A stretch of DNA of 64,000 nucleotides from positions 62,001 to 126,000 of the forward strand of contig NZ_CAMYKO010000006.1 in NCBI RefSeq assembly GCF_947259025.1, written 5' to 3'. The translations under genes and the position numbers were made by a program. Source of the DNA: an uncultured Methylophaga sp. (GTDB taxonomy: Bacteria > Pseudomonadota > Gammaproteobacteria > Nitrosococcales > Methylophagaceae). A model generated the notes under the pieces. It worked only from the letters and a program-made list of their open reading frames with translations, searched no databases and was not told the DNA's origin. Shown piece after piece: positions 37,151 through 46,943 of this stretch; positions within the stretch are counted from its first letter, which is position 1; each line of letters begins with the position of its first letter.

Positions 37151-37381
37151 CGCCTAAAAAATGCAAAAAAGTCAGCATTTTGGCGCAATAAATCAATAAT
37201 TTTTTGTGGCGGGAAGGGGATTCAGCCGACGATCGGCGAGACCGGGATGAGCAGAAGGCTTGGTTTTACTGGGCTTGAGGCCAGCAGGGGCAATGAGCCG
37301 CGGGCACGGGCACCTGTCAGCGGTAGATGCCCGGCCACAGCCTGTTTTTGGGCTTTTTGCGCTAAAAAAGCACAAAATGGC
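37151..37381. other. Non-coding gap with several inverted repeats
   Basis: No credible gene is seen. AAAATGC/GCATTTT with flanking CGCC/GGCG (about 37151-37186) can pair, GCCGA-CGA-TCGGC forms a short hairpin at 37227-37239, and the stretch to 37345 is GC-rich with GGGCA/TGCCC pairs. Reading frames crossing it have low-complexity, non-family sequences. Confidence 0.4.
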
Positions 37382-37648
37382 CTATTCAGGTACGTAGTCA
37401 GCAGGCGGTTTTGAGCCTTCACCAAACAGGAATTTTTCCATTTCAGTTTTGAGAAAAGCCTGGGATTTGGGATCAGCCAGAGACAGACGATATTCATTGA
37501 TCAGCATGGTTTGCTGACTGAGCCACATTTGCCAGGCTTCCTTGGAAATGGATTCGTAAATTTTTTTGCCCATGTCGCCCGGGTAAGGCGGAAAGTCGAG
37601 GCCTTCTGCTTCTTTGTCGAGTTTGGCGCAATGAATCGTGCGAGCCAT
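37382..37648 (-). CDS. yggX: Fe(II) trafficking protein YggX
   Basis: A small cytoplasmic protein of 88 residues linked to protection of iron-sulfur clusters from oxidation. It starts [24 protein letters not shown], given here as [11 protein letters not shown] and [12 protein letters not shown], with the conserved Cys7, and contains [21 protein letters not shown] near residues 35-55 split as [12 protein letters not shown] and TMLINEYRL. The C-terminus FLFGEG is typical. It lies 9 nt after mutY, the standard gammaproteobacterial pair. Confidence 0.97.
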   Translation of the reverse strand: MARTIHCAKLDKEAEGLDFPPYPGDMGKKIYESISKEAWQMWLSQQTMLINEYRLSLADPKSQAFLKTEMEKFLFGEGSKPPADYVPE

Positions 37649-37657
37649 ATCTGTCCT

Positions 37658-38704
37658 CTATATTTGTAAAGATTTCAAAAACGATTTGACCGGTGCCGGC
37701 AGGCCCAGCCCGAAAGTGTCTTCTATTTTATACCAGTTGCCGCGGTCTTTGTCGGCAACACCGTCAGTGCGGCACTGTAACAAGTGTGGCTGTATATCCA
37801 GGCGGAAATGGGTAAAGACATGCTGGCGTGGTGATAATTCAGATTGTGACAATAGCTTGAGTTGCCATTGTTGATGACACAGTAGAGTGATATTGCTGCA
37901 ATCCGTGGTTTCGGGAAAGCTCCACAGGCCCCCCCAGATCCCCTGTTGTGGGCGCTGTTCAAGCAGCACTTCACCCTGTTCATTCTGCAATACCAGCCAG
38001 TGTGTCTGGCGGGTGGGGATGGTTTTTCTGGGTTTTTTACCGGGAAAATCAGTCTGCCTGCCCAGAGCATAAGCGCGACAGTCAGTTTGCAGCGGACAGC
38101 GCTCACAGGCGGGCTTGCTTCGGGTACACAAAGTGGCGCCCAGATCCATTTGTGCCTGAATGTAGTTGGCAATTCGCTCCCGGGGCAATAAAGTCTCGGC
38201 CAGTTGCCAGAGCTGATTCTCTGTTTTTTTCTGACCGGGCCAGCCTTCCACGGCGAAAAAGCGCGCCAACACGCGTTTCACATTACCGTCAAGAATGGCA
38301 AAACGCTGATGATAGGCCAGGGTCAGAATGGCACCGGCGGTAGAGCGGCCAATACCCGGCAATGCTGTCAGTTCTTCCAGCGAGGCTGGCATTTGTCCGT
38401 GATATTCATCGCGCACAATACGGGCGGTTTTGTGCAGGTTACGTGCGCGGGCGTAATAGCCCAGCCCTGACCACAAAGCCAGCACCTCATCCTGCCCGGC
38501 ATTGGCCAGTTTTTCGATATCAGGAAAGCGATCAATAAAACGCTGGTAATAGCCGATTACCGTGCCGACCTGGGTTTGCTGCAGCATGATCTCTGACAAC
38601 CAGACGTGGTAGGGAGTCGGTGATTGCTGCCAGGGCAGATCTTTGCGGCCGTGCTGGTCATACCAGTCAAGCAGGGCCGTAGCGAAATTGAATGTATCGG
38701 ACAT
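37658..38704 (-). CDS. mutY: Adenine DNA glycosylase MutY
   Basis: MutY removes adenine mispaired with 8-oxoguanine. The 348 residues show the catalytic region [20 protein letters not shown] near 37-56, the helix-hairpin-helix [15 protein letters not shown] near 112 with the catalytic Asp in [10 protein letters not shown] near 133, the [4Fe-4S] loop [17 protein letters not shown] near 193, and a C-terminal NUDIX-like domain for 8-oxoG recognition (about 230-340). It is co-transcribed with yggX. Confidence 0.97.
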   Translation of the reverse strand: MSDTFNFATALLDWYDQHGRKDLPWQQSPTPYHVWLSEIMLQQTQVGTVIGYYQRFIDRFPDIEKLANAGQDEVLALWSGLGYYARARNLHKTARIVRDEYHGQMPASLEELTALPGIGRSTAGAILTLAYHQRFAILDGNVKRVLARFFAVEGWPGQKKTENQLWQLAETLLPRERIANYIQAQMDLGATLCTRSKPACERCPLQTDCRAYALGRQTDFPGKKPRKTIPTRQTHWLVLQNEQGEVLLEQRPQQGIWGGLWSFPETTDCSNITLLCHQQWQLKLLSQSELSPRQHVFTHFRLDIQPHLLQCRTDGVADKDRGNWYKIEDTFGLGLPAPVKSFLKSLQI

Positions 38705-38712
38705 AGGCTGGT

Positions 38713-38749
38713 AAAAAAACGCCCACGCACTGCAAGCAGGCGTGGGCGT
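38713..38749 (-). terminator. Terminator between asmA and mutY
   Basis: ACGCCCACGC (38719-38728) pairs with GCGTGGGCGT (38740-38749), a 10-bp perfect stem, followed on the - strand by seven T. It would separate the asmA transcript from mutY, whose start is at 38704. Confidence 0.9.
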
Positions 38750-38764
38750 GTCAGAAATGAGGGA

Positions 38765-41212
38765 TCAGAAAAAGTCTTTCAGCTTGTCCTTAACGGCGTC
38801 TTTGACTTTATCTTCCGGCTTTTTGTCTTCGGCGGCGGCTTCCTCTCCGGTGCTCTCACCCTCGGCTGAATCTTCAGCTTCAGAGGCTGACTTGCTGCCC
38901 AGTGCGCCGCCCAGCAGGGCGCCAACATCATCGCCCAGCTTTTCTTTGATTTTTTCTTCAGCCTTGGCTTTTATTTCCTGCTTGGCTTTATCCTTGACCA
39001 GGTTGGCCAGATCCACCGTTGGCTTGGGCTCGCTGAAGGTGCCGCCGATTTTCACCGGAATGGTCAGGCCTTTGAGTTCGGCCAACTCTTTACCGCCCTG
39101 ACCGCTGATAGACCCGACAACGGCGACTTTCAGGCTGTAGTCGATGGTTTCTTTGGGCAGGCTGGCCTGGCCGGCACCACTGACGCGCAATAGCGGTGAT
39201 TTAAGTGCCAGATCCTGATTATCAATCAGACCGTTTTTAGCAGTGAATGTGCCACTTAAAGCAGAGAAGTCAGTCTGAACCGGGCCTTCAGAATCTGCGA
39301 CTTTCTGACCTGACAAAGCGGCCTTGGCCTTGCGGATAGCACCGGCAATATTAATGCCTTTAAGGGCACCATCAGTGAAAGCAAAACCGCCGTTACCGCT
39401 GAGTGTTTGTTTGATCTCATCCACGCTGGCACCAGTGCCGGTCAATTTGGCATTGGCATTGGCGGTGCCGCTGATTTGCGCTTTGCCGGTCATATCCTGC
39501 AGCAATGGCGCGGCTTGAATGCCTTTGATGTTCTCATCAATAGCCAGCATGAGTTTATCACCGCGGGCATCCAGAGAAACATTACCGTTGTACTGACCCT
39601 GATATAGATCAGCGCGCATCGGTGACAGCTTTACCAGGCCGTCGGCGGCATTGATAGTGACGTGAATGTTTTCACTGGTGAGGCCAGTCGCTTTCAGCTT
39701 GCCGATATCAATGCTGCCCTTAGCGTTGATCTGACGCAGGGCTTCCAGTGGTAATTCACCGCCACCCTCAGCCGCTTTTGGTGCAGTATCTTTGGCAGGT
39801 TTTTTGGCTTCACCTTCCTCAACCGGTGGCAGATAACGATCAGCATCAATCTGGTCCAGGTTGAGTTTGAAATTAAAGGCCGGCTGGCTGAAGTTGTTAA
39901 TGGCAAACTGACCGGTCAGTTTGCTCTGATCAAGCGTCACATCCAGTTGCTTGGCATTGACCGAGTTGGCTGTGCCTGCCAATTCAGTTTTCAGCTCCAC
40001 TTTTTCCAGTGTGCTGTTATCGGCCATAGGCGGCAGCTCGATATTCATATCACCAGCCAGTTTACGCAGGCTGAAAGGCTGAACATGAATGTTGCCGGCA
40101 AAAGCAGGGTTGTCACCCAGGATTTTGTTGGCCTTGATATCGCCCTGCATGACCAAGTCTTCAAGTTTGAGCAAAAGGGCAGACAGGGTCAAAGTCTGCT
40201 GTTCCAGATCAGCGCTGACATTACTGGTGAGTTCCAGTTTGGCTTTTTCACCGGGCAACGCCGGGTCGGCGATATCCGCTGTGAGCTTGAGATCACTGAT
40301 GCTGGTCTGCTGGGTGGCTAGGTTACTGTTGACCTCAGCAGTCAGGTTGGCATCAATATTCTGCTTGTCATTGCTGGCTTTGGCATTCAGATTCAGTCCG
40401 CTTACTGAAACCAGTTGCTTGACCATATCAGCCTGAACATTACCTTTGAGACTAATGTCAGCCTGGCTGAATGGCAGGGCTTTGCCTTCGGCCAGGGTGG
40501 TGAAAGACAGATCGCTCAGCGCATATTGCTGATTTTCCATATCCACCATGACATTGCTGTCGAGGGTGACGTGAGCTTTGGCTTCGGGCTTGGCGCTGAT
40601 GAGATCAAAGGCCATCTCTACAGCGGTGGGTTCGCCCGGCACCAGCGGGTCGGTGTTCAGATTGAGGTTACGCAGCTGGTAGCTTTCACCTTTGGAGGCA
40701 TCCGACCAAAGAATATTGGCATTGTTGAGTTGCACTCCGGCAATACTGACGCCAGACAAGGCCGGTCCCGATTTGGCTTTATCCTCTTCAGGCTTGCTTT
40801 CAGTCAGATCTTCTTCAGCCGACTTGGTCAGGTCTTCCCAGTTGGTTTTGCCGTTTTTGTCGGTTTCCAGATTCAGCACCAGACCGTCCAGCACGACGGT
40901 GTCCATTTCCAGTTGCTTTTTCAGCAGCGGCATCAGTTTAATGCGGATCTCGGCGGCTTCTACCTTGGCGAAGGAGTCGGATTTGAAGCCCTCGGCATTA
41001 CTCAGAGAGAGCGGACCGAGTTCCAATGCAATCCAGGGAAATACCGACAGGCCGATATCGCCCTGCAAGGTAAGGTTACGGCCGGTAACTTTCTCAACCT
41101 GGGTTGAGATTTCGTCTTTATAGTCATTGGGGTCGACCACAAAAGGCAATGCAATCAGACCGGCAACAACGATCAGAATCAGAGCAAAAATCAGTTTCAG
41201 GGCAAGACGCAT
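38765..41212 (-). CDS. asmA: AsmA family protein
   Basis: An 815-residue AsmA-family protein, anchored by one N-terminal membrane segment (LALKLIFALILIVVAGLIAL) and otherwise periplasmic. It has the family start FVVDPNDYKDEI...VEKVTGRNLTLQGDIGLSVFPW, a long middle of beta-strand repeats, and the AsmA C-terminal domain with LPLEALRQINAKGSIDIGKLKATGL near 500-525. AsmA-like proteins are bridge-like lipid transporters between membranes. The last 80 residues are an acidic Glu/Ala/Lys tail. It is followed by a strong terminator. Confidence 0.92.
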   Translation of the reverse strand: MRLALKLIFALILIVVAGLIALPFVVDPNDYKDEISTQVEKVTGRNLTLQGDIGLSVFPWIALELGPLSLSNAEGFKSDSFAKVEAAEIRIKLMPLLKKQLEMDTVVLDGLVLNLETDKNGKTNWEDLTKSAEEDLTESKPEEDKAKSGPALSGVSIAGVQLNNANILWSDASKGESYQLRNLNLNTDPLVPGEPTAVEMAFDLISAKPEAKAHVTLDSNVMVDMENQQYALSDLSFTTLAEGKALPFSQADISLKGNVQADMVKQLVSVSGLNLNAKASNDKQNIDANLTAEVNSNLATQQTSISDLKLTADIADPALPGEKAKLELTSNVSADLEQQTLTLSALLLKLEDLVMQGDIKANKILGDNPAFAGNIHVQPFSLRKLAGDMNIELPPMADNSTLEKVELKTELAGTANSVNAKQLDVTLDQSKLTGQFAINNFSQPAFNFKLNLDQIDADRYLPPVEEGEAKKPAKDTAPKAAEGGGELPLEALRQINAKGSIDIGKLKATGLTSENIHVTINAADGLVKLSPMRADLYQGQYNGNVSLDARGDKLMLAIDENIKGIQAAPLLQDMTGKAQISGTANANAKLTGTGASVDEIKQTLSGNGGFAFTDGALKGINIAGAIRKAKAALSGQKVADSEGPVQTDFSALSGTFTAKNGLIDNQDLALKSPLLRVSGAGQASLPKETIDYSLKVAVVGSISGQGGKELAELKGLTIPVKIGGTFSEPKPTVDLANLVKDKAKQEIKAKAEEKIKEKLGDDVGALLGGALGSKSASEAEDSAEGESTGEEAAAEDKKPEDKVKDAVKDKLKDFF

Positions 41213-41274
41213 ATAAATATTCCGTTGTTAGATTAATCCTGTTGAACTATCCATGATAGGACAATAAAGAGGCT

Positions 41275-43218
41275 TTATGAACCGCTTGGAGGATAGTTGA
41301 AGCTGAAAAGTTCATAATCCAGCGTACTGTCTATCATACCACTGGCGGTAATCAGATAGGGCTCACCATGATCTTTGACTCTCAGCCGTCGTTTGGGAGA
41401 GTAGAGCCCTTTTTCTGTTATCAGGGCGGCATCACCGGGTTTGTCGCCGGGTAATATAAGTGCAGGGTGCTGTTCGGCTTCTCCGTCCGGGGTGCAGAAT
41501 ACCGGAAGCGGTTTACCCGGGATCAGTTCAACGCCAATATGGGTCTGATCTTCCATATCGATAAACAGCCACTTTATAGTGGCGAGCTTCACACTGAAAT
41601 CCTGTTCAAAAATACCGACAAAATCACCAATGGTCAGGGGATAACAGCCATCGCTTTTGGTTTTAGCCATAAGCCCAATACTGCTCTGATTGTCGAGCTG
41701 CCAGGGCAATGCATGGATCATGGTACCGCCCAGACTCTGATGAATCGCATTGATACCATGCGCTATCTGCACCCAGCGAGCCTTTCCGCTGCTGATGCGG
41801 TGATAGCGGCGCTCATAAGTGGTATTGAGGTGCGGGATAATGGCCTTGAGCAAGCGCAGTTCAGTATCCAGTGAAGCATGGGTGCGGTCGCGGGCGTGTT
41901 TGAACAAATCTTCGATATAAAGCAGCGCAGGTTGTGTATTGAGCAGGCGGGTTGTGGCTTTCTCACGTATACGCTTGTCCGTCATCACCATGGCCTGTGG
42001 CGGCTCATCACTATCGACATCAATACAGAAATGACCGGTCAATAGGAAATTACTGGTGGTGTTGATTTGTTTCAGGCTGAGATGCTGAGTTTCAATCTTG
42101 TCGGTGAATTGCGCCATCAGTTGAAACAGACGCAGCACGTCGTACCGCGGCAAGCGATAGGGATCGGCCAGCGCGGTCAGCACAATTTGACCGTAAATAT
42201 CAAACAGGCTGCGGCTGTGGAACTGATCTTTGAAGTTGACGCTGCTTCGGCAGGTGCCGGCCTGTTCCTGGTAAAGATAAAGCTGATGTAATTGGCGCCA
42301 CGCCGCATCCGGTACTTTGTGATAAAGCTGATAGGCATAAAGAATCAGCAGGGCCTGTTGTTCAGCACTGCGATTGAGACTGAGCAACAGCATGCTACTG
42401 GAGGTCGGTGTCTGACCCCGCTGATAAAAATGCGCAGCTATCTGCCGATAGCCGACAGACAGCAGGTTTAACAACTCATACGTACAGTGAATGTTTTTCA
42501 GTTTATCGCTCCCGCTGCTGTTGAAGTCGTGCTGTACCGTGGAAATATCGCGACTGAAAAGCAAATCATCTATCGCCGAGCGGTAAACATCGAGTAATTG
42601 CAACTGCAGCAAGGGTTTGAGCTTGAGTGCGCAGAGTGGCTGCAGGTTTTTTAACAGGGTGGCGGCTTTCTGTCTGGGGTTGCGTGTTAACTGATTGGCC
42701 CAGGTCTGCAGCAAGGCCGGATCTTTGATGGTATCTGTGTGGCTGTGGGTTTGAGCTGGCTGGCCATGGAGAAATGCCAGCCGGGGCAGGTTGGCGGCGG
42801 GTTTGCGCCGGAATTTGAGCTTGTTTAACAGCGGGCCAAGCGAGTGACGCTGCCCATGCGAGTTTTCAGGCTGATCAGGCGCTTTCTGTTTGGCATTAAG
42901 CTGCAGTCGGATTTTTTCTTCTACCAGGTTGAGCGCATCTGCAAAGTTAGATTTGCGAAGAGGCTTCCTGAGCACGATATCAACTGGCTGTGACACCTGG
43001 ACACTGTTACTTAACAGGGCAGTCAAAGCCTGCGAGCGCTGCTTCCAGGCTTGCTGGCCGGCATCGCTGTCAAAGCTGTAAATCTCCAGGTCGGCAGGCC
43101 CCTCATCAACGATTTGCCACTCGGCAGACAGCCGATCGGCCGACAGTCTCAGCATCGACCGCAGCGAGGCTTGGTCGCTGTCGTTAAGGCCGCAGAGCTT
43201 GAGACGAAGTACTGACAC
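41275..43218 (-). CDS. Large cytoplasmic protein of unknown function
   Basis: I do not recognise this 647-residue protein. There is no signal peptide or membrane segment. The first about 110 residues look like a degenerate receiver domain: alternating strands and helices, DLEIYSFDSD where the acidic site would be, and LRKPLRKSNFADAL that recalls the Lys-Pro loop. A basic, Pro/His-rich linker (110-170) precedes a helical middle (170-420). The C-terminal part contains RISSGKARWVQIAHGINAI and TIGDFVGIFEQDFSVKLATIKWL, which looks like a small beta-barrel. It is last in an operon with ypjD and a CNNM gene (2-nt gap). Confidence 0.7.
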   Translation of the reverse strand: MSVLRLKLCGLNDSDQASLRSMLRLSADRLSAEWQIVDEGPADLEIYSFDSDAGQQAWKQRSQALTALLSNSVQVSQPVDIVLRKPLRKSNFADALNLVEEKIRLQLNAKQKAPDQPENSHGQRHSLGPLLNKLKFRRKPAANLPRLAFLHGQPAQTHSHTDTIKDPALLQTWANQLTRNPRQKAATLLKNLQPLCALKLKPLLQLQLLDVYRSAIDDLLFSRDISTVQHDFNSSGSDKLKNIHCTYELLNLLSVGYRQIAAHFYQRGQTPTSSSMLLLSLNRSAEQQALLILYAYQLYHKVPDAAWRQLHQLYLYQEQAGTCRSSVNFKDQFHSRSLFDIYGQIVLTALADPYRLPRYDVLRLFQLMAQFTDKIETQHLSLKQINTTSNFLLTGHFCIDVDSDEPPQAMVMTDKRIREKATTRLLNTQPALLYIEDLFKHARDRTHASLDTELRLLKAIIPHLNTTYERRYHRISSGKARWVQIAHGINAIHQSLGGTMIHALPWQLDNQSSIGLMAKTKSDGCYPLTIGDFVGIFEQDFSVKLATIKWLFIDMEDQTHIGVELIPGKPLPVFCTPDGEAEQHPALILPGDKPGDAALITEKGLYSPKRRLRVKDHGEPYLITASGMIDSTLDYELFSFNYPPSGS

Positions 43219-43220
43219 GG

Positions 43221-44504
43221 CTATTCATCCTCTCTGCCTGCTTCTTCCATGATGTGTCGCATGCGGACGGTCTTAATGGCATTGTCAGCGGTCTGTACGA
43301 CCTCGATAACGTAATTGCCTTTGCGAATACTGACGCCCGGATCGGGAATGCTTTCCAGATGTTCCAGTACCAGACCATTGATGGTTTTGGGCCCGTCGGT
43401 GGGCAGCTCCCAGTCATTGTTGCGATTGATTTCGCGGATATTGGCAGTGCCGTTGATAAGGTAGCTACCGTCTTCCTGGGGATGGATATCTTTATCTTCA
43501 TCAATAGTGTCGGCAGTGAACTCGCCGACAATTTCGCGAAAGATATCTTCCAGCGTAATCAGCCCCTGCAGGTCACCGTACTCATCCACCACCAGACCGG
43601 TGCGACGGCGGTTGCGCTGCAGGTTGATCAACTGAGTATTGAGCGGCGTGCCTTCCGGAACGAAGTAGGCGTTTTTAATAATGCTGCGCAGGGTCTCTGG
43701 GGTCAGGTTGTCCTGGGTAATCAAATGCAGCGCCTTACGCAGATGCAGAATGCCGACAATGTTATCCATCGTGTCTTCATACACCGGCAGGCGGGTATGG
43801 CCGCAGTGGGACAGTTGTTTGACGATATCGGCAAACGGGGTATTGATATCCAGCCCTTCGATCTCGTTGCGCGGCACCATGACATCGTTCACCGTGACCT
43901 TCTCCAGGTCCAGGATGCTCATCAGCATGTCTTTGTGGCGGGTGGGGATCATGCTGCCGGCTTCCATCAGCGCGACGCGTAATTCTTCAGTGTTAATCGC
44001 ACTGGTCGCCGCTTCTTCCGGGGAGACGCCGAACATCCGCACCATCCGGTTGGTGATGCCGTTGGTAAACCAGACCAGTGGATACAATACGAATAACAGC
44101 GGTTTCAGCAGGAAGCTGGCAGGGAAGGCGACCCGTTCCGGGTGCAAAGCCGCCAGGGTTTTGGGGGTGACTTCGGCAAACAGCAACACGATCAGCGTCA
44201 GCGCAAAGGTGGCGGCGACAATACCGTTTTCGCCCAGCAACTTGATGCCGATTACCGTGGCGATCGCCGAGGCCAGGATATTAACGAAGTTATTGCCCAG
44301 CAGGATCAGACCGATCAGCCGATCTGGACGGTTGAGCAGTTGGCTGGCAATGATCGCACCTCGGTGTCCCTCCTGTTCCAGATGCCGCAGCCGGTAGCGG
44401 TTGAGCGACATCAAGGCGGTTTCAGAACTGGAGAAAAAAGCAGACAGAAACAGCAGGAAAAATAAAACCAGAAACAGGACTAATAATGAAGTCTCTTCGA
44501 GCAT
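43221..44504 (-). CDS. CNNM/CBS/CorC transport protein, CorB (YfjD)-like
   Basis: A 427-residue membrane protein of the HlyC/CorC group. It has a CNNM (DUF21) domain of three to four membrane segments (about 1-190) with the signature SAFFSSSETALMSLNRYRL near 22-40. Two CBS domains follow (about 200-330, with VPRNEIEGLD and VVDEYGDLQGLITLEDI). A C-terminal CorC_HlyC domain (about 345-425) closes it. Relatives export or regulate Mg2+ or cobalt. In this group a CorB-like gene next to ypjD and ffh is common. Confidence 0.92.
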   Translation of the reverse strand: MLEETSLLVLFLVLFFLLFLSAFFSSSETALMSLNRYRLRHLEQEGHRGAIIASQLLNRPDRLIGLILLGNNFVNILASAIATVIGIKLLGENGIVAATFALTLIVLLFAEVTPKTLAALHPERVAFPASFLLKPLLFVLYPLVWFTNGITNRMVRMFGVSPEEAATSAINTEELRVALMEAGSMIPTRHKDMLMSILDLEKVTVNDVMVPRNEIEGLDINTPFADIVKQLSHCGHTRLPVYEDTMDNIVGILHLRKALHLITQDNLTPETLRSIIKNAYFVPEGTPLNTQLINLQRNRRRTGLVVDEYGDLQGLITLEDIFREIVGEFTADTIDEDKDIHPQEDGSYLINGTANIREINRNNDWELPTDGPKTINGLVLEHLESIPDPGVSIRKGNYVIEVVQTADNAIKTVRMRHIMEEAGREDE

Positions 44505-44512
44505 GAGTTATT

Positions 44513-45316
44513 TCAGTTCACCAGATATTCGAGGACGAATTTGCTGCCCATGTAAGCAAGCAACAGAAAGGAAAAACCGACCAGTGTCCATTTTACGGCG
44601 GTTCTGCCGCGCCAACCGTGACGCAGTCGACCCCAGAGCAAGGCAGCAAAGACGCACCAGGCAATCACCGACAACACGGTTTTATGCATCAGGTGCTGAG
44701 CCAGCAGGTCGTCAACAAACATCAGCCCGGTCACCAGACCCAGCGTCAGCAGGCAAAAGCCGGTGATGATGAGTTGAAACAGCGCGGTTTCCATGGTCTG
44801 CAGCGGTGGCAGTTTACGGATAAGACCGGCAACATGATGCTGGCGAAGTTGCTTTTCCTGCACTGCCAGGATAATGGCCTGAATGGCAGCCAGCATGAAC
44901 AGACTATAGGCGGCCAGAGACAGCAATACATGCCATTCCAAAGCCGGATCTGATAATGCTGAAGTCTGCGATGATGGCAACTCAACCTTGAGAATCAGGC
45001 TCAGTGCCACCAGGGGATAAATCACAATACCAGGGTGGGTGCGTGGCAGGCGACTGCCGACGATCAGAGCAATCAGCGCCATCAGCCAGGTGATAATGGA
45101 AAAAGTGGTGAACAAGCCCAGGTTCCAGCCACCGGCAGCCTCCACGGTGAACACAATATCGGTAGCATGGAACAGCAAAGCCATAATAATGAGTATGCCA
45201 ACAGGCAAGCTGGCTTTTGCTGTTGACGAATCCGGCTGCGCAAAGCGGCGGATAAGAATGGCGCTGCTGCTTAAATAGAGTAAAAAGGCGAGCGCGTTGG
45301 CAATGGCCATAAACAA
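44513..45316 (-). CDS. ypjD: CcsA-like membrane protein YpjD
   Basis: A 267-residue polytopic protein with about eight hydrophobic segments, of the cytochrome c assembly (CcsA/HemX-like) fold. It contains EWHVLLSLAAYSLFMLAAIQAI near residues 128-149, given here as EWHVLLSLAAYSLF, and HKTVLSVIAWCVFAALLWGRL near 211-231 given as HKTVLSVIAWCVF. The conserved His residues of such proteins bind or handle haem. In E. coli the equivalent YpjD sits beside ffh, as here, in divergent orientation. Confidence 0.88.
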   Translation of the reverse strand: MFMAIANALAFLLYLSSSAILIRRFAQPDSSTAKASLPVGILIIMALLFHATDIVFTVEAAGGWNLGLFTTFSIITWLMALIALIVGSRLPRTHPGIVIYPLVALSLILKVELPSSQTSALSDPALEWHVLLSLAAYSLFMLAAIQAIILAVQEKQLRQHHVAGLIRKLPPLQTMETALFQLIITGFCLLTLGLVTGLMFVDDLLAQHLMHKTVLSVIAWCVFAALLWGRLRHGWRGRTAVKWTLVGFSFLLLAYMGSKFVLEYLVN

Positions 45317-45452
45317 TCGGTCCCTGGCGACTTATCTGAAGTTAACCCGGCAATGATAAACGATGTCATCCCGATAGCAAGAATATATCAGTTATACTAT
45401 GTCTTTAAAGCAATATTCATTGGCGCAAGTCCGCCAACCATCAAGGTGATCT

Positions 45453-46832
45453 ATGTTTGACAGTTTAAGTGACAGGCTGGGAGGCACGCTTAAAAAGCTT
45501 CGTGGCCAGGGCCGAATCACTGAGGACAATGTAAAAGAGACGCTGCGCGAAGTGCGCATGGCTTTGCTGGAAGCCGATGTCGCGTTGCCGGTGGTGCGTG
45601 AGTTTATCGGCCGTGTTAAAGAACGTGCCATGGGGCAGGATGTTTTACGCAGCCTGACGCCCGGACAGGCGCTGGTCAAAGTCGTCAACGACGAACTGGT
45701 TGCCGTGATGGGCGAGGCCAACCCGGGCCTCAATATGAATACCCAGCCGCCGGCTGTGATCCTGATGGCGGGTCTGCAGGGTGCCGGTAAAACCACCAGT
45801 GTTGCCAAGCTGGCGCGTTACCTGAAAGAACAGGATCGCAAATCGGTGATGGTCGCCAGTACCGACGTCTACCGTCCGGCAGCGATCGACCAGTTGGAAA
45901 CACTGGCAGGTGAAGTGGAAGCCAGTTTTTTCCCCAGCCAGTCTGACCAGAATCCGGTTGATATTGCCAACAATGCGATAGCGCAGGCCAAGCGTGATTA
46001 TGTCGATGTAGTGATTATCGATACCGCCGGCCGTTTGCATATCGATGATGCGATGATGGACGAGATCAAACAGATCCACGCCGCTATCAATCCGATTGAG
46101 ACGCTGTTCACCGTCGACAGCATGACCGGTCAGGATGCCGCCAATACTGCCAAGGCCTTTAATGATGCTTTGCCGCTGACCGGTGTGATTCTGACCAAGA
46201 CCGATGGTGATGCCCGCGGTGGTGCGGCCTTGTCGATTCGCCACATTACCGGTAAGCCGATTAAATTCATGGGTATCGGTGAGAAAACCGAAGCGCTGGA
46301 AACCTTCCACCCCGACCGTGTGGTATCGAGAATTCTGGGCATGGGCGACGTGCTGTCGCTGGTCGAAGATGCCCAGCGCAAGATGGATGTCGACTCGGCA
46401 GAGAAGCTCGCCAAAAAGCTCAAGAAAGGCAAAGGCTTTGATCTCGATGACTTCCGCGAACAATTGCGGCAGATGAGCAATATGGGCGGCATCGGTTCCA
46501 TGCTGGACAAATTGCCGGGCATGGCCAATATTCCGGATGCCGCCAAAAATCAGGTTAACGACAAGGAAATGTCCAAGCTGGAAGCCATTATTAATTCAAT
46601 GACTGCCAAAGAGCGCCGTCGGCCTGATATTATTAAAGGTTCGCGGAAGAAACGCATCGCTGCCGGCAGTGGCACCCAGATTCAGGATGTGAACCGCCTG
46701 CTCAAGCAGTTTAGCCAGATGCAGAAAATGATGAAAAAAATGGGGTCTAAAGGTGGCATGGCCAAGCTGATGAGAGGCATGGGCGGCAAATTCCCCATGG
46801 GTGGAATGGGCGGCGGTGGCATGCCATTCTAG
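45453..46832 (+). CDS. ffh: Signal recognition particle protein Ffh
   Basis: Ffh is the GTPase that, with 4.5S RNA, targets membrane proteins co-translationally. The 459 residues have an N domain, G motifs GLQGAGKTT near 108, DTAGRLH near 190, TKTDGDARGG near 248, and a Met-rich M domain (about 300-430) with MMKKMGSKGGMAKLM. The tail is Gly/Met-rich. A -10-like TATACT lies about 60 nt upstream (near 45393). It is followed by the ribosomal protein operon. Confidence 0.99.
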   Translation: MFDSLSDRLGGTLKKLRGQGRITEDNVKETLREVRMALLEADVALPVVREFIGRVKERAMGQDVLRSLTPGQALVKVVNDELVAVMGEANPGLNMNTQPPAVILMAGLQGAGKTTSVAKLARYLKEQDRKSVMVASTDVYRPAAIDQLETLAGEVEASFFPSQSDQNPVDIANNAIAQAKRDYVDVVIIDTAGRLHIDDAMMDEIKQIHAAINPIETLFTVDSMTGQDAANTAKAFNDALPLTGVILTKTDGDARGGAALSIRHITGKPIKFMGIGEKTEALETFHPDRVVSRILGMGDVLSLVEDAQRKMDVDSAEKLAKKLKKGKGFDLDDFREQLRQMSNMGGIGSMLDKLPGMANIPDAAKNQVNDKEMSKLEAIINSMTAKERRRPDIIKGSRKKRIAAGSGTQIQDVNRLLKQFSQMQKMMKKMGSKGGMAKLMRGMGGKFPMGGMGGGGMPF

Positions 46833-46874
46833 GCCGCCTGCAGCCACAGGATTTTTAACGACTGAACAAAGACT

Positions 46875-46902
46875 TTGCAAACCCGGGAGACTTGCGTAAA
46901 AT
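46875..46902 (+). promoter_or_regulatory. Promoter of the rpsP-rimM-trmD-rplS operon
   Basis: -35 TTGCAA (46875-46880), a 16-nt spacer and -10 TAAAAT (46897-46902) lie in the ffh-rpsP gap, 41 nt before the rpsP ATG. Prediction from hexamers only. Confidence 0.45.
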
Positions 46903-46943
46903 ACGACGGTTTTCCGATCCAGTTTTCAACGGGCATAAAGAAT

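Noticed and set aside
37091-37414. A 107-codon + strand frame in the csp-yggX gap
   Set aside because: It starts in the csp leader on the opposite strand and runs into yggX; its composition is not protein-like.
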